A program made the position numbers and the translations under genes. Of a DNA stretch of 64,000 nt, positions 44,464 through 51,905 are shown in pieces; position 1 is the first letter of the stretch, and each line of letters begins with the position of its first letter. The notes under the pieces were generated by a model, which saw only the letters and a program-made list of their open reading frames with translations, searched no databases and had not been told where the DNA came from. This DNA comes from Streptacidiphilus sp041262525 (GTDB taxonomy: Bacteria > Actinomycetota > Actinomycetes > Streptomycetales > Streptomycetaceae). The stretch covers positions 1 through 64,000 of the forward strand of contig NZ_JBGCCK010000004.1 of the NCBI RefSeq assembly GCF_041262525.1, given 5' to 3'.

Positions 44464-45593
44464 GTGTCAGTGAGCCTTTCCGCTTGAGGTGGTCGGACCA
44501 GGGGTGCGGGCCTGGGTGGTGCGGTCGTGGTCACCGTGCCGGGGGCGAACCACGGCAGGGTGAGCTCGGAAGGTCGCGGGGGCCGGGCGGAGCGGTGGGC
44601 CGCCGTCGGCGCGTAGTCGGGCATCGGCGGCAGGAGCTGCGTCGGCGGTTCCGGGACCTCCGGACGATCCTCGGCCGGGGGCGGGTCGCCCGCGCGGCGG
44701 CGGCCGAGGCGGGCGCGTCGGCGTTCCCTGCGGCGTTCGGTGACGTCGGGGCGGACCTTGTCCAGCACCGCCAGTCCGGCCCGGAAGAGGCCGACCGCGA
44801 CGACGATCCCGAGCAGCGCCCAGAAGACGTCCACGCCCCAGGCCACCGGCAGGTCCTCGCTCTCGGTGGCGAGCGTCCGGCCCTGGTAGCGGAGGGCCAC
44901 GTAGTAGCGGCCGTTGGCCCCCGAGGCGAACTGCACCGGCAGGTCGATCTCCGCCTTCTGGCCGGGCTGCAGCACGCCCTGCCAGGGCGCGGCGCTCCAG
45001 TCGGGCGCGAAGACCGAGTGCCAGGTGCCGAGTTCGAACTCCGGGTTGGCGAGCGGGCTGCCGCCCATATTGGCGACGATCGCCTTGAACGTCCGGTTCG
45101 GTGGCGCGCCGAAGATGTTGAGCATGCCGTTGTCGCCGCTCAACGATGCGCTCAGCAGCACGAGTTGGCCGTTGCCTGCGGCGTCCTGCGGGATCGGCTT
45201 CGTCGGTGCGCCGATGACGTCGAAAGCGGTGTCGAGGCTCAGCTGTGCGCCGGTGACGGTGCTGACGTGGATCACGCAGGGGCACGGCTGCGGCGGCGTC
45301 TGCACGGCCAGCTGCTGCACGAAGCGGCCGGCGGCGTCGGTGGTGACCGCGCGGCCGGAGGCGTTGGCGCAGTCGTCGGTCCCGGCCACCGCGTTCTGGC
45401 CGCAGAGCAGCACGGTGAGCAGCGCGTGGGCGGGCCAGCCGGAGCCGGCCACGGTCGTGGTCGCGCCCGGCTTGGCCGCGTCCGGCAGCGGTGCGGCGAC
45501 CGGGCCGCCCGCCGCGTGCGCGGTGGCGGCCGGAAGCGCGAGCACCGAGAGGGTGAGCAGAAGCGCCGTGAGCAGCGCGCGGAGGGTCTTCAC
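44460..45593 (-). CDS. Membrane-anchored surface protein with neocarzinostatin-like N-terminal domain
   Basis: 377 aa. Signal peptide (1-28, AHA-A). Residues about 33-126 resemble the neocarzinostatin/Ig-like fold (VAGSGWPAHALLTVLLCGQ, TDAAGRFVQQLAV) with four Cys (C64, C75, C104, C106). A second beta-rich region (140-250) contains FKAIVANMGGSPLANPEFELG, a form like the COOH-NPQM/alpha-galactosidase-associated extracellular folds. One membrane segment at about 256-275, then a basic, Pro-rich cytoplasmic tail of about 100 residues. GTG 45593 overlaps the upstream DUF916-like stop and the end overlaps the LAxTG gene, so three genes are coupled. No enzyme motif seen. Confidence 0.8.
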   Translation of the reverse strand: MKTLRALLTALLLTLSVLALPAATAHAAGGPVAAPLPDAAKPGATTTVAGSGWPAHALLTVLLCGQNAVAGTDDCANASGRAVTTDAAGRFVQQLAVQTPPQPCPCVIHVSTVTGAQLSLDTAFDVIGAPTKPIPQDAAGNGQLVLLSASLSGDNGMLNIFGAPPNRTFKAIVANMGGSPLANPEFELGTWHSVFAPDWSAAPWQGVLQPGQKAEIDLPVQFASGANGRYYVALRYQGRTLATESEDLPVAWGVDVFWALLGIVVAVGLFRAGLAVLDKVRPDVTERRRERRRARLGRRRAGDPPPAEDRPEVPEPPTQLLPPMPDYAPTAAHRSARPPRPSELTLPWFAPGTVTTTAPPRPAPLVRPPQAERLTDT

Positions 45594-46648
45594 GCCGCGG
45601 CCTCCACGGGCTCGCGGGTCCATCGGCGTCCGCCGCGGTGGATCCTGCGACGCTTGGCGCGCCGCCAGAACCACCAGCCCGCACCGGCCAGCAGCAGCAC
45701 GACCACCCCGACCACCAGCCAGGGCATCGCCAGGTAGCCGCCGCTGCCGACCGCGCTCGTCGCGCCGTCGCTGGCCTTGACCGTCACCGACACGTCGTCG
45801 AACTGCGGCGGGCTCGGCAGCGCGAGAGTGAGCTGCACGGACTGGCCCGGCAGGAGCTCGATCCCGGTGTCTGTCGGTGCCCGGTGATAGACAGAACCGA
45901 ACCAGCCGCTCTCGCTGATCTCGACGCGCGGGTGGAGCGTCGCGTTGCCGTGGTTGGTGAGCGTGAAGTGCAGTGTGCCCTTGCTCGCGCCCAGTCCGGG
46001 GAGGAGCGGGGCGGTGCGCTGCACGCTGACGGAGTCGACGCTGAGAGCCGGTACGGAGGTGCCGGACACGTGCAGGTAGATGCGCGCGCCCACGGCGCGC
46101 TTGATGCCTACGGCCATGCCGCCCTGCTGGGTGGTGGCCTCGGTCCCGGTCTCGACCGCGACGATCGCACCGGGGTGGTCGCCCGGCTCGGCGGTGGCGG
46201 GGATGGCCAGGGTGAAGGGGATGTCGGCGCGGGTCCTGGCGGGCACGGTGAGCTGCTGGGTGTTGAGTGTGAGCCACCTGCCCACGCCGGTCATCGGCTG
46301 GCCCGCCGTACGCAGCGCGAAGCCGCCGTCGCGCGGGGTGTTGTAGGCGTCGGCGCCGTAGAACTGGAAGGCCATCGGCTTGTCGGTCAGGTTGACCACG
46401 GAGACGCGGTCGCTGATCGTCCGGCCGGGGGCGGATTCGAGGTAGAAGTACTGCCGGTCACTCGGCCCCGGCGTCGCCGTACCGGCGGGCGGGGTCGGGA
46501 AGACGGCCCAGGTGCCGTTGTTCGCGGCCTGCGCGGCGCCTGCGCCGCCGAGCAGCAGCGCACCGAACGCCAGCAGCGCGGCCAGCACGGCCGCGAGAGG
46601 TCTGAGCAGCCATGCCGCTGGGGACGGTCGGGACGGTGGTACCGGCAT
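45590..46648 (-). CDS. DUF916-like (WxL-interacting) membrane-anchored surface protein
   Basis: 352 aa. Signal peptide (about 1-42). Residues 45-165 follow the DUF916/WxLIP peptidoglycan-binding pattern: RTISDRVSVVNLTDKPMAFQFYGADAY, GGFAL, VGRWLTL, VPARTRADIPFTLAIPATAEPGDHPGAIV. A second beta domain (195-300: LHFTLTNHGNATLHP, LLPGQSVQLTLALP) corresponds to the host-binding part. Membrane segment at 308-328 and a basic tail (WRRAKRRRIHRGGRR). In Firmicutes such proteins sit in WxL operons and hold WxL proteins on the wall. ATG 46648 has GGGGAGG 7 nt upstream. The gene before it encodes a WxL-like protein. Confidence 0.8.
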   Translation of the reverse strand: MPVPPSRPSPAAWLLRPLAAVLAALLAFGALLLGGAGAAQAANNGTWAVFPTPPAGTATPGPSDRQYFYLESAPGRTISDRVSVVNLTDKPMAFQFYGADAYNTPRDGGFALRTAGQPMTGVGRWLTLNTQQLTVPARTRADIPFTLAIPATAEPGDHPGAIVAVETGTEATTQQGGMAVGIKRAVGARIYLHVSGTSVPALSVDSVSVQRTAPLLPGLGASKGTLHFTLTNHGNATLHPRVEISESGWFGSVYHRAPTDTGIELLPGQSVQLTLALPSPPQFDDVSVTVKASDGATSAVGSGGYLAMPWLVVGVVVLLLAGAGWWFWRRAKRRRIHRGGRRWTREPVEAAA

Positions 46649-46666
46649 GGGTCAGCCTCCCCTTGC

Positions 46667-46696
46667 GGGGCCCGGGGGTGTGCGCCCCCGGGCCCC
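46667..46696. terminator. Intra-operon 12-bp hairpin between the WxL-like and DUF916-like genes
   Basis: GGGGCCCGGGGG (46667-46678) pairs perfectly with CCCCCGGGCCCC (46685-46696), loop TGTGCG. Lying 37 nt after the WxL-like stop and 19 nt before the DUF916-like start, it could act as a partial terminator or protect the upstream mRNA, giving more secreted than membrane-bound product. Confidence 0.6.
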
Positions 46697-46733
46697 TTGG
46701 ACAAGTACGGTGGTGCGTCGTGCGCGGTGCTCC

Positions 46734-48059
46734 TTACGCCAGGGTCAGCGTCAGGGTCGAGGTGTAGGCCCCGGGCGCGGTGAACGCCGGGACGGTGAGG
46801 GTCAGGCCCGCGTTGGCCGCGAACTGACCACCGGTCAGCGTCGCTGCCGGGGTGCTGGCCAGGGTCGCGCCGGTCGCGCCGACGACACCGGCGGAGCCGG
46901 CGACGCAGGTGCTCGGGCTGCCCGTGGTGGTGGTGCAGGACGGCGTCCAGCTGAGGGCGGCGGCCGGGAGGCTCGCCGTGCCGGGGCCGGTGAAGTTGGT
47001 GTTGCTGGCCGTCAGGGTCCAGCCCGTGGATCCACCGCGGTAGTCCAGGACGGTGACGGTGTTGAGGGTGCCGGTCGACGCGCCGCCGGTACCGAAGGGC
47101 ACGGGCGTCATGGTGACCGAGGTGCCCGACTGCGTCATGCTCAGGGTCCCCGCCAGTACGGTCGAGTTGAGCGACTGCTGCAGGTCACCGGGCTTGACGG
47201 TGGCGGTGACGGTGAACGGGATCGGCGGAGCGGCCTTGGTCGGGTCGTAGGTCGATCCCTCGAAGGCGATGATTCCGGTCGTGGTCGGCGCGTTGACGGT
47301 CAGCGTGCCGCTGATGTTGCCGCTGGCGTCCGAGGTCACCTGGGCCACGTCGCCGGTCCCGGCGGTGCCCGCGAAGCCCGCGATGATGACCGGGGAGCTC
47401 GCGGTGAAGCCGGATCCGGACACGCTCACCTTGGTGCCGACCGGGCCCTGGTTCGGCGTGGCCGTCGCGGTGCGGTTGTTCGGGATGGTGACGGTCAGCG
47501 AGTTGGACGTCGGCGCGGGCGGGGTGTCCACGGTGCAGACGGTGTTGGTTCCGGCCACGCTGATGGTGTCGCCGTCCGGCGCGAAGTTGATCGTTCCGGT
47601 GGCCGGAGCCACGAAGGTGCCGGTCATCTTGATCTCGGGGAAGGCCCCGCCCGGCGGGATGGCCGGGTTGTTGATCTGGGCCGCCGTGGCCGCGACCTGG
47701 ACCTGCGCGGTCGACGCCCCGCTGAGCTGCACGTCACCGGTGGCGCTGACGCTGCCGGCCGGCACGGTGAAGCTGGAGACGTTGCCGGAGGCCGCCTTGA
47801 CGACGTCGAAGGTGACCGTCACCGTCTCCCCCGCCGTCGGCGTGGTGTCGGAGAGGCTGACCGTCGCCTGCGTGGTGCCGTGCTGAGCAGGGAGACCGGC
47901 GATCGCCGGCGGCACGCAGGTGGTGGCGTAGGAGACGGTCGTCCCCGCCGACGAGGCGGCGCTCGCGGACCCGGCGAGGGCCAGCGGCAGGCCGACGACG
48001 AGCGCGGCAGCCCCGCCCCATGCTGCGGCTCGTCTGCGACGAGAAGAGTGCTGGAACAC
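46734..48059 (-). CDS. Secreted WxL-like surface protein
   Basis: 441 aa. Basic start, signal peptide (to about residue 35, ASA-A). Residues 42-191 are one copy of the two-Cys domain shared with the neighbouring anchored proteins (C48, C175). Residues 192-290 look IPT/Ig-like (TPNQGPVGTKVSVSGSGFTASSPVIIAGF). The C-terminus resembles a WxL domain: W347-T-L in GGSTGWTLTAS, then a terminal VPAFTAPGAYTSTLTLTLA close to the Y-x3-LTW-x-L element, with L in place of the second Trp. No sorting signal or membrane segment. GTG 48059 with AAAGGAG 10 nt upstream. Likely held on the wall by the DUF916-like protein. Confidence 0.78.
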   Translation of the reverse strand: MFQHSSRRRRAAAWGGAAALVVGLPLALAGSASAASSAGTTVSYATTCVPPAIAGLPAQHGTTQATVSLSDTTPTAGETVTVTFDVVKAASGNVSSFTVPAGSVSATGDVQLSGASTAQVQVAATAAQINNPAIPPGGAFPEIKMTGTFVAPATGTINFAPDGDTISVAGTNTVCTVDTPPAPTSNSLTVTIPNNRTATATPNQGPVGTKVSVSGSGFTASSPVIIAGFAGTAGTGDVAQVTSDASGNISGTLTVNAPTTTGIIAFEGSTYDPTKAAPPIPFTVTATVKPGDLQQSLNSTVLAGTLSMTQSGTSVTMTPVPFGTGGASTGTLNTVTVLDYRGGSTGWTLTASNTNFTGPGTASLPAAALSWTPSCTTTTGSPSTCVAGSAGVVGATGATLASTPAATLTGGQFAANAGLTLTVPAFTAPGAYTSTLTLTLA

Positions 48060-48290
48060 GTTGGTGGTGCTCCTTTCGGTGGTCGGACGGCGTACACGCC
48101 CAGTGCGTGACCGCCGTCACGGTCACCGCGGCTCCGCCGTCAGGAACACCAGCTACCGAGGGGTGCGGCCCCGGACTATCCTGCGATCGGCGCTACGGTG
48201 CCGTGCGGGCCGGCCGCCCTGATTCCCTTGCTGTGGACGGGGCGGTCGGCCTCGTGCACAGGGAAGTCCCATCCCCCCTGCAGGCCAATA

Positions 48291-48308
48291 TTGACGACCC
48301 GTCAGATT
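48291..48308. promoter_or_regulatory. Conserved dyad TTGACG-N3-CGTCAG-ATT
   Basis: A near-palindrome (TTGACG ACC CGTCAG) followed by ATT, 232 nt upstream of the WxL-like gene and just after the LPQTG gene. An almost identical element precedes the LPQTG gene at 49084-49101. The two lie in the same orientation, suggesting a common regulator for both surface-protein transcription units. Confidence 0.5.
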
Positions 48309-48328
48309 TAGAAGTCAAGGCAAAACGT

Positions 48329-49054
48329 TCACATGCGCACATTGGGACGACCGGGGCGGTTGCGGCGGGTGAGCCAGAGGGCGCCGGAGACGCCGACGAG
48401 CAGCACGGTGCCGCCGAACAGGCCGAAGGCGACGGCGTCGTCCGCCGGTCCGGTCTGAGGCAAGCTGCCGCTACCGCTCGTGGTGCTGCCGGTGCTGCCC
48501 GTGCTGCCGGTACTGCCGCCGGTGCTCGTGGTGCTGCCCGACGAGGCGCCGGTGACGTTGAGCGTGAGTGCGACGGGGACGTTCGCGGCCGTGCAGTCGG
48601 TCTCGGTGCCGAGCGCCTTGATCACCAGCTTGCCGGGAGTCAGGGTGACCGAACCGTTCTTCTTCGGCGTGTAGGTGCCGGTCATGCTGCCGAGCCTGAT
48701 CGGGCTGTTGGCCGGGATGGTCGCCGCATTGCCGGTGCCCTGCGCGAGAAAACTGCCCGAGTCGGCGCCGCCGACGGTCACATACACGCTCGGCACCATG
48801 GAACCCGCCCCGAGGGCGACCGGACTCGAGGAGACCCCATTGGTGAAGGTGACCGTCACCGCGTAACTCGACCCGCTGGGCGTCGCCTCGATATCGACCT
48901 GCGAGGTCGCCGACTTGTCGCCGATCGGCGACTTGCACGAATAGTTGACCGCTACGGTCGACGCCTGCGCGGGCGTGCCCGCCACCCCCGCGATGCCGAG
49001 GGCGAGCAGCCCCGCCGCAACCCCCTTCGTGACCCTTCCACTCCTGCCGCTCAC
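48329..49054 (-). CDS. Single-domain LPxTG cell-wall-anchored protein
   Basis: 241 aa. Signal peptide (about 1-31, AQA-S), one copy of the two-Cys domain (residues 33-168; C40, C154), a Ser/Thr/Gly linker, LPQTG (198-202), hydrophobic segment (207-227) and the basic tail TRRNRPGR. It is most similar to domains 2 and 3 of the LAxTG protein (SPIGDKSATSQVDI, SSSPVALGAGSMVPS, PANSPIRLGSMTGTYTP, KALGTETDCTA). GTG 49054 has GAGGAGGG 5 nt upstream; the frame to 49126 is not supported. Function unknown; a small wall-anchored partner of the same system. Confidence 0.83.
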   Translation of the reverse strand: MSGRSGRVTKGVAAGLLALGIAGVAGTPAQASTVAVNYSCKSPIGDKSATSQVDIEATPSGSSYAVTVTFTNGVSSSPVALGAGSMVPSVYVTVGGADSGSFLAQGTGNAATIPANSPIRLGSMTGTYTPKKNGSVTLTPGKLVIKALGTETDCTAANVPVALTLNVTGASSGSTTSTGGSTGSTGSTGSTTSGSGSLPQTGPADDAVAFGLFGGTVLLVGVSGALWLTRRNRPGRPNVRM

Positions 49055-49083
49055 GCTCGCCCTCCTCCGGACCGTGCACCTTA

Positions 49084-49101
49084 CTGACGCGTCGTCAGAT
49101 T
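49084..49101. promoter_or_regulatory. Conserved dyad CTGACG-N3-CGTCAG-ATT upstream of the LPQTG gene
   Basis: CTGACG CGT CGTCAG is a perfect 6+3+6 palindrome followed by ATT, 30-47 nt upstream of the LPQTG start. It matches the element at 48291-48308 in 12 of the 15 dyad bases plus the ATT. Confidence 0.55.
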
Positions 49102-49205
49102 CTCGCTGACGGTACGACAGGCACACGGCGGGGGGAACCCTCGTGCAGCGACCTTCTCATTGAGCAGTGGGAGCTTCCTGGTGCGCGAGCGCGGCCGGGG
49201 GCGCG

Positions 49206-50363
49206 TCAGAGAACCCGCACGCCTCCCTGCCAGACGCCGCTGACCAGCGGAACCCCCGGCCGGTACGCGAGGTGCACGTGCGAGGGCGCGTCCAACAGCG
49301 CGAGATCGGCGCGCGCCCCGGACGCGAGGTGCCCGACGTCGGAGCGGCGCAGCGCCCGCGCCCCGCCGAGCGTCGCGGCGACGACGGCCTCGTCCGGCGT
49401 CATCCCCATCTCCCGCACGGCGACGGCGATGCAGAACGGCATCGAGCTGGTGAAGCTCGACCCCGGGTTGCAGTCGGTGGAGAGCGCGACGCTCACCCCC
49501 GCGTCGATCAGCCGGCGCGCGTCGGGATAGACGGCGCGCGTGGAGAACTCCGCGCCGGGGAGCAGCGTCGCGACGGTCGTCTCGTGCGCGTCCGCGAGCG
49601 CCTTCACGTCCTCGTCGGTCAGGTGCGTGCAGTGGTCGGCGGAGGCCGCGCCGAGCTCGACGGCGAGCTGGACGCCGGGTCCGGCCGTCAGCTGGTTGGC
49701 GTGGACGCGCGGGGTCAGTCCACGGGCGGCTCCGGCGGTGAGGATCGCCCGCGCCTGGTCACCGTCGAAGGCCCCGCGCTCGCAGAACACGTCCACCCAG
49801 CGCGCGTGCGGCGCGCAGGCGTCGAGCATGGGTCCGGTGACCAGCTCCACGTAGCCGGCCGGGTCGTCCGCGTACTCGGGTGCGACGACGTGCGCGCCGA
49901 GATAGGTGGTCTCGGCGGTGTGCGCGGCGGCGATCCGCAGGGACCGGGCCTCGTCCTCGACGGTCAGCCCGTAGCCGGACTTCACCTCGACGGTGGTGGT
50001 GCCCTGTCGCAGGGCCTCTGCGAGGTAGCGGCGGACGTTGGCGTCGAGCGCCTCGTCGGTGGCGGCGCGGGTGGCCGCGACGGTGGTGCGGATGCCTCCG
50101 GCGGTGTAGCTCTGCCCGGACATCCGCGCGTTGAACTCGGCGGTGCGGTCGCCTGCGAAGACGAGATGCGAGTGCGAGTCGACGAACCCGGGGATGGCCG
50201 CGCGACCCTCGGCGTCCACCCGCTCGTCGGCGCCGGGCGCGGAGGCGGCTGCGCCGACCCAGGCGATGCGGGATCCCTCGATGACGAGCGCGGCGTCGGT
50301 GAGGGTGCCGTGCTCGGGGTCGTTGGTGAGCAGGGAACCAATATTGGTGATCAACGTCGACAT
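49206..50363 (-). CDS. hutI: Imidazolonepropionase HutI
   Basis: 385 aa. Hydrolyses 4-imidazolone-5-propionate to N-formimino-L-glutamate. Amidohydrolase motifs: GFVDSHSHLVFAGDR (metal-binding HxH), TTTVEVKSGYGLTVEDEARSLR, VDVFCERGAF, VHANQLTAGPGVQLAVELGAASADHCTHLTDEDV and the metal-site LSTDCNPGSSFTSSMPF. ATG 50363 has GGAG 5 nt upstream; the frame beyond runs into a dispersed repeat. It follows hutF on the same strand, separated by that repeat. Confidence 0.96.
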   Translation of the reverse strand: MSTLITNIGSLLTNDPEHGTLTDAALVIEGSRIAWVGAAASAPGADERVDAEGRAAIPGFVDSHSHLVFAGDRTAEFNARMSGQSYTAGGIRTTVAATRAATDEALDANVRRYLAEALRQGTTTVEVKSGYGLTVEDEARSLRIAAAHTAETTYLGAHVVAPEYADDPAGYVELVTGPMLDACAPHARWVDVFCERGAFDGDQARAILTAGAARGLTPRVHANQLTAGPGVQLAVELGAASADHCTHLTDEDVKALADAHETTVATLLPGAEFSTRAVYPDARRLIDAGVSVALSTDCNPGSSFTSSMPFCIAVAVREMGMTPDEAVVAATLGGARALRRSDVGHLASGARADLALLDAPSHVHLAYRPGVPLVSGVWQGGVRVL

Positions 50364-50389
50364 TTCGCTCCTTGGGTTCGTTGCACCAT

Positions 50390-50492
50390 CAGGGGCGCGG
50401 GGAACTGCGCGACAAGCCACCCACGAGCGGGCCACTGAACGAGCTGGGCCATCCGCACAGGGTGGTTTCTCGCGCAGTTCCTCGCGCCCCTG
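50390..50492. repeat. Dispersed intergenic repeat, B copy 6
   Basis: Module B between hutF and hutI, both minus strand. Outer arms intact (AGGGGCGCGGGGAACTGCGC / GCGCAGTTCCTCGCGCCCCT); left inner arm degenerate. As a hairpin it could reduce read-through from the hutU operon into hutI. Confidence 0.88.
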
Positions 50493-50501
50493 GGGGTCCT
50501 C

Positions 50502-51905
50502 TCAGCTTCTGAGTGCGGCAATTGCCTGGTGAAGCGCCTTGCCCGTCTCGGGGACAGCCAGATGCACACCGTCCCGCACCACGACCCGGCCGCCGACGAC
50601 CACGTCCCGCACATCCGCCGACGTCGCCGCGAACACCGCCGTCTCCACGCCGAGTCGGGCCACCGGCCCGGCCGTGCGCGGCGTGTCCAGGGCCACCGTG
50701 CAGAAATCGGCGAGCGCCCCGCGCTCCAAGCGGCCGGCCTCGTCCCAGCCCAGGGACGCGTGGCCGTCCTCCGTCGCGGCGCGCAGCAGCGCCGCCGCCG
50801 TCCAGTGGCCGCGCTGCTGCGTCGCCAGACGCTCGTTCAGCTCCAGGGCCCGCGCCTCCTCGAAGAGGTCGATCACCGCGTGGCTGTCCGAGCCCAGCGA
50901 GATCGGGCAGCCGCCGCTCGCCAGCTGACGGGCGGGGCCGATGCCGTCGGCCAGGTCCCGCTCGGTCGTGGGGCACATGCAGATCACCGTGGAGGTGTCC
51001 GTCAGCAGCCGCTGGTCCTCGCTGGTCAGATGGGTCGCGTGCACGGCCGACGTACGCGGGCCGAGGACGCCGTGGCGGGCGAGCAGCTGCGTGGGCGTCA
51101 GCCCGTAGACGCTCTGGCAGGCCTCGTTCTCGGCGACCTGCTCCGAGAGGTGCACATGCAGCGGCGCGCGTCGCTCCTTCGCCCAGGCGGCGACCGTGCC
51201 GAGCTCCTCGGCGGGCACCGCCCGCACCGAGTGGATCGCCGCACCGATCTTCGCGTGATCGCGATCCTTGAGCAGCGACACGCGCGTCGCCCATGCCTCC
51301 GCCGTGACGTCGCTGAACCGCACCTGGTGCCGGTTCGGCGGCTCGCCGAAGCCGGAGGAGAGGTAGCAGGCGTCCAGCAGCGTGATCCGGATGCCGGCCC
51401 GCGACGCCGCCTCGATCAGCGCCTCGCCCATCGCGTTCGGGTCCGCATAGGGCGCGCCGCCCATCTGGTGGTGGACGTAGTGGAACTCGCCCACCGAGGT
51501 GACGCCCGCGAGGGCCATCTCCGCGTAGACCGCCGTCGCGAGCGCGAGGTAGTTGTCGGGGTCGAGCGCGTCGGCGGCCCGGTACATGGTGTCGCGCCAG
51601 GTCCAGAAGGTGCCGCTGCCCACCTGCACGGTGCCGCGCAGCGCGCGGTGGAAGGCGTGCGAGTGGGCGTTGGCGGTGCCGGGCAGGGCCAGCCCGGTGA
51701 GCACGGTCGCGCCCGCCGGCGCGGGGCCGCTGTCCGGGGTGAGCGAGCTGATCCGGCCCGTCGCGTCCACCTCGATCCTGACCGCGTCCTCGACGGCGGG
51801 CATCGACCCGCCCTCGCGACGCAGCCAGGCGTGCGGGGCCCAGAAGACACTCGACCCGGGCTCGCGCACCACTGGCTCACTCGCCACTGGGTCACTCAAC
51901 GACAT
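50502..51905 (-). CDS. hutF: Formimidoylglutamate deiminase HutF
   Basis: 467 aa. Converts N-formimino-L-glutamate to N-formyl-L-glutamate and ammonia. Zinc amidohydrolase motifs: GTANAHSHAFHRALRGT, FHYVHHQMGG, PLHVHLSEQVAENEAC, AVHATHLTSEDQRLL, ICMCPTTERDLADGIGP and SLGSDSHAVIDLFEEAR, as in known HutF proteins. ATG 51905 overlaps the preceding M20 gene by 10 nt. Presence of HutF means the five-step route through formylglutamate, not the one-step formiminoglutamase. Confidence 0.94.
   Translation of the reverse strand: MSLSDPVASEPVVREPGSSVFWAPHAWLRREGGSMPAVEDAVRIEVDATGRISSLTPDSGPAPAGATVLTGLALPGTANAHSHAFHRALRGTVQVGSGTFWTWRDTMYRAADALDPDNYLALATAVYAEMALAGVTSVGEFHYVHHQMGGAPYADPNAMGEALIEAASRAGIRITLLDACYLSSGFGEPPNRHQVRFSDVTAEAWATRVSLLKDRDHAKIGAAIHSVRAVPAEELGTVAAWAKERRAPLHVHLSEQVAENEACQSVYGLTPTQLLARHGVLGPRTSAVHATHLTSEDQRLLTDTSTVICMCPTTERDLADGIGPARQLASGGCPISLGSDSHAVIDLFEEARALELNERLATQQRGHWTAAALLRAATEDGHASLGWDEAGRLERGALADFCTVALDTPRTAGPVARLGVETAVFAATSADVRDVVVGGRVVVRDGVHLAVPETGKALHQAIAALRS

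Noticed and set aside
44460..46277. A 605-codon frame covering the neocarzinostatin-like protein plus an N-terminal extension
   Set aside because: The extension is an out-of-frame reading of the DUF916-like gene; GTG 45593 with signal peptide is the real start.
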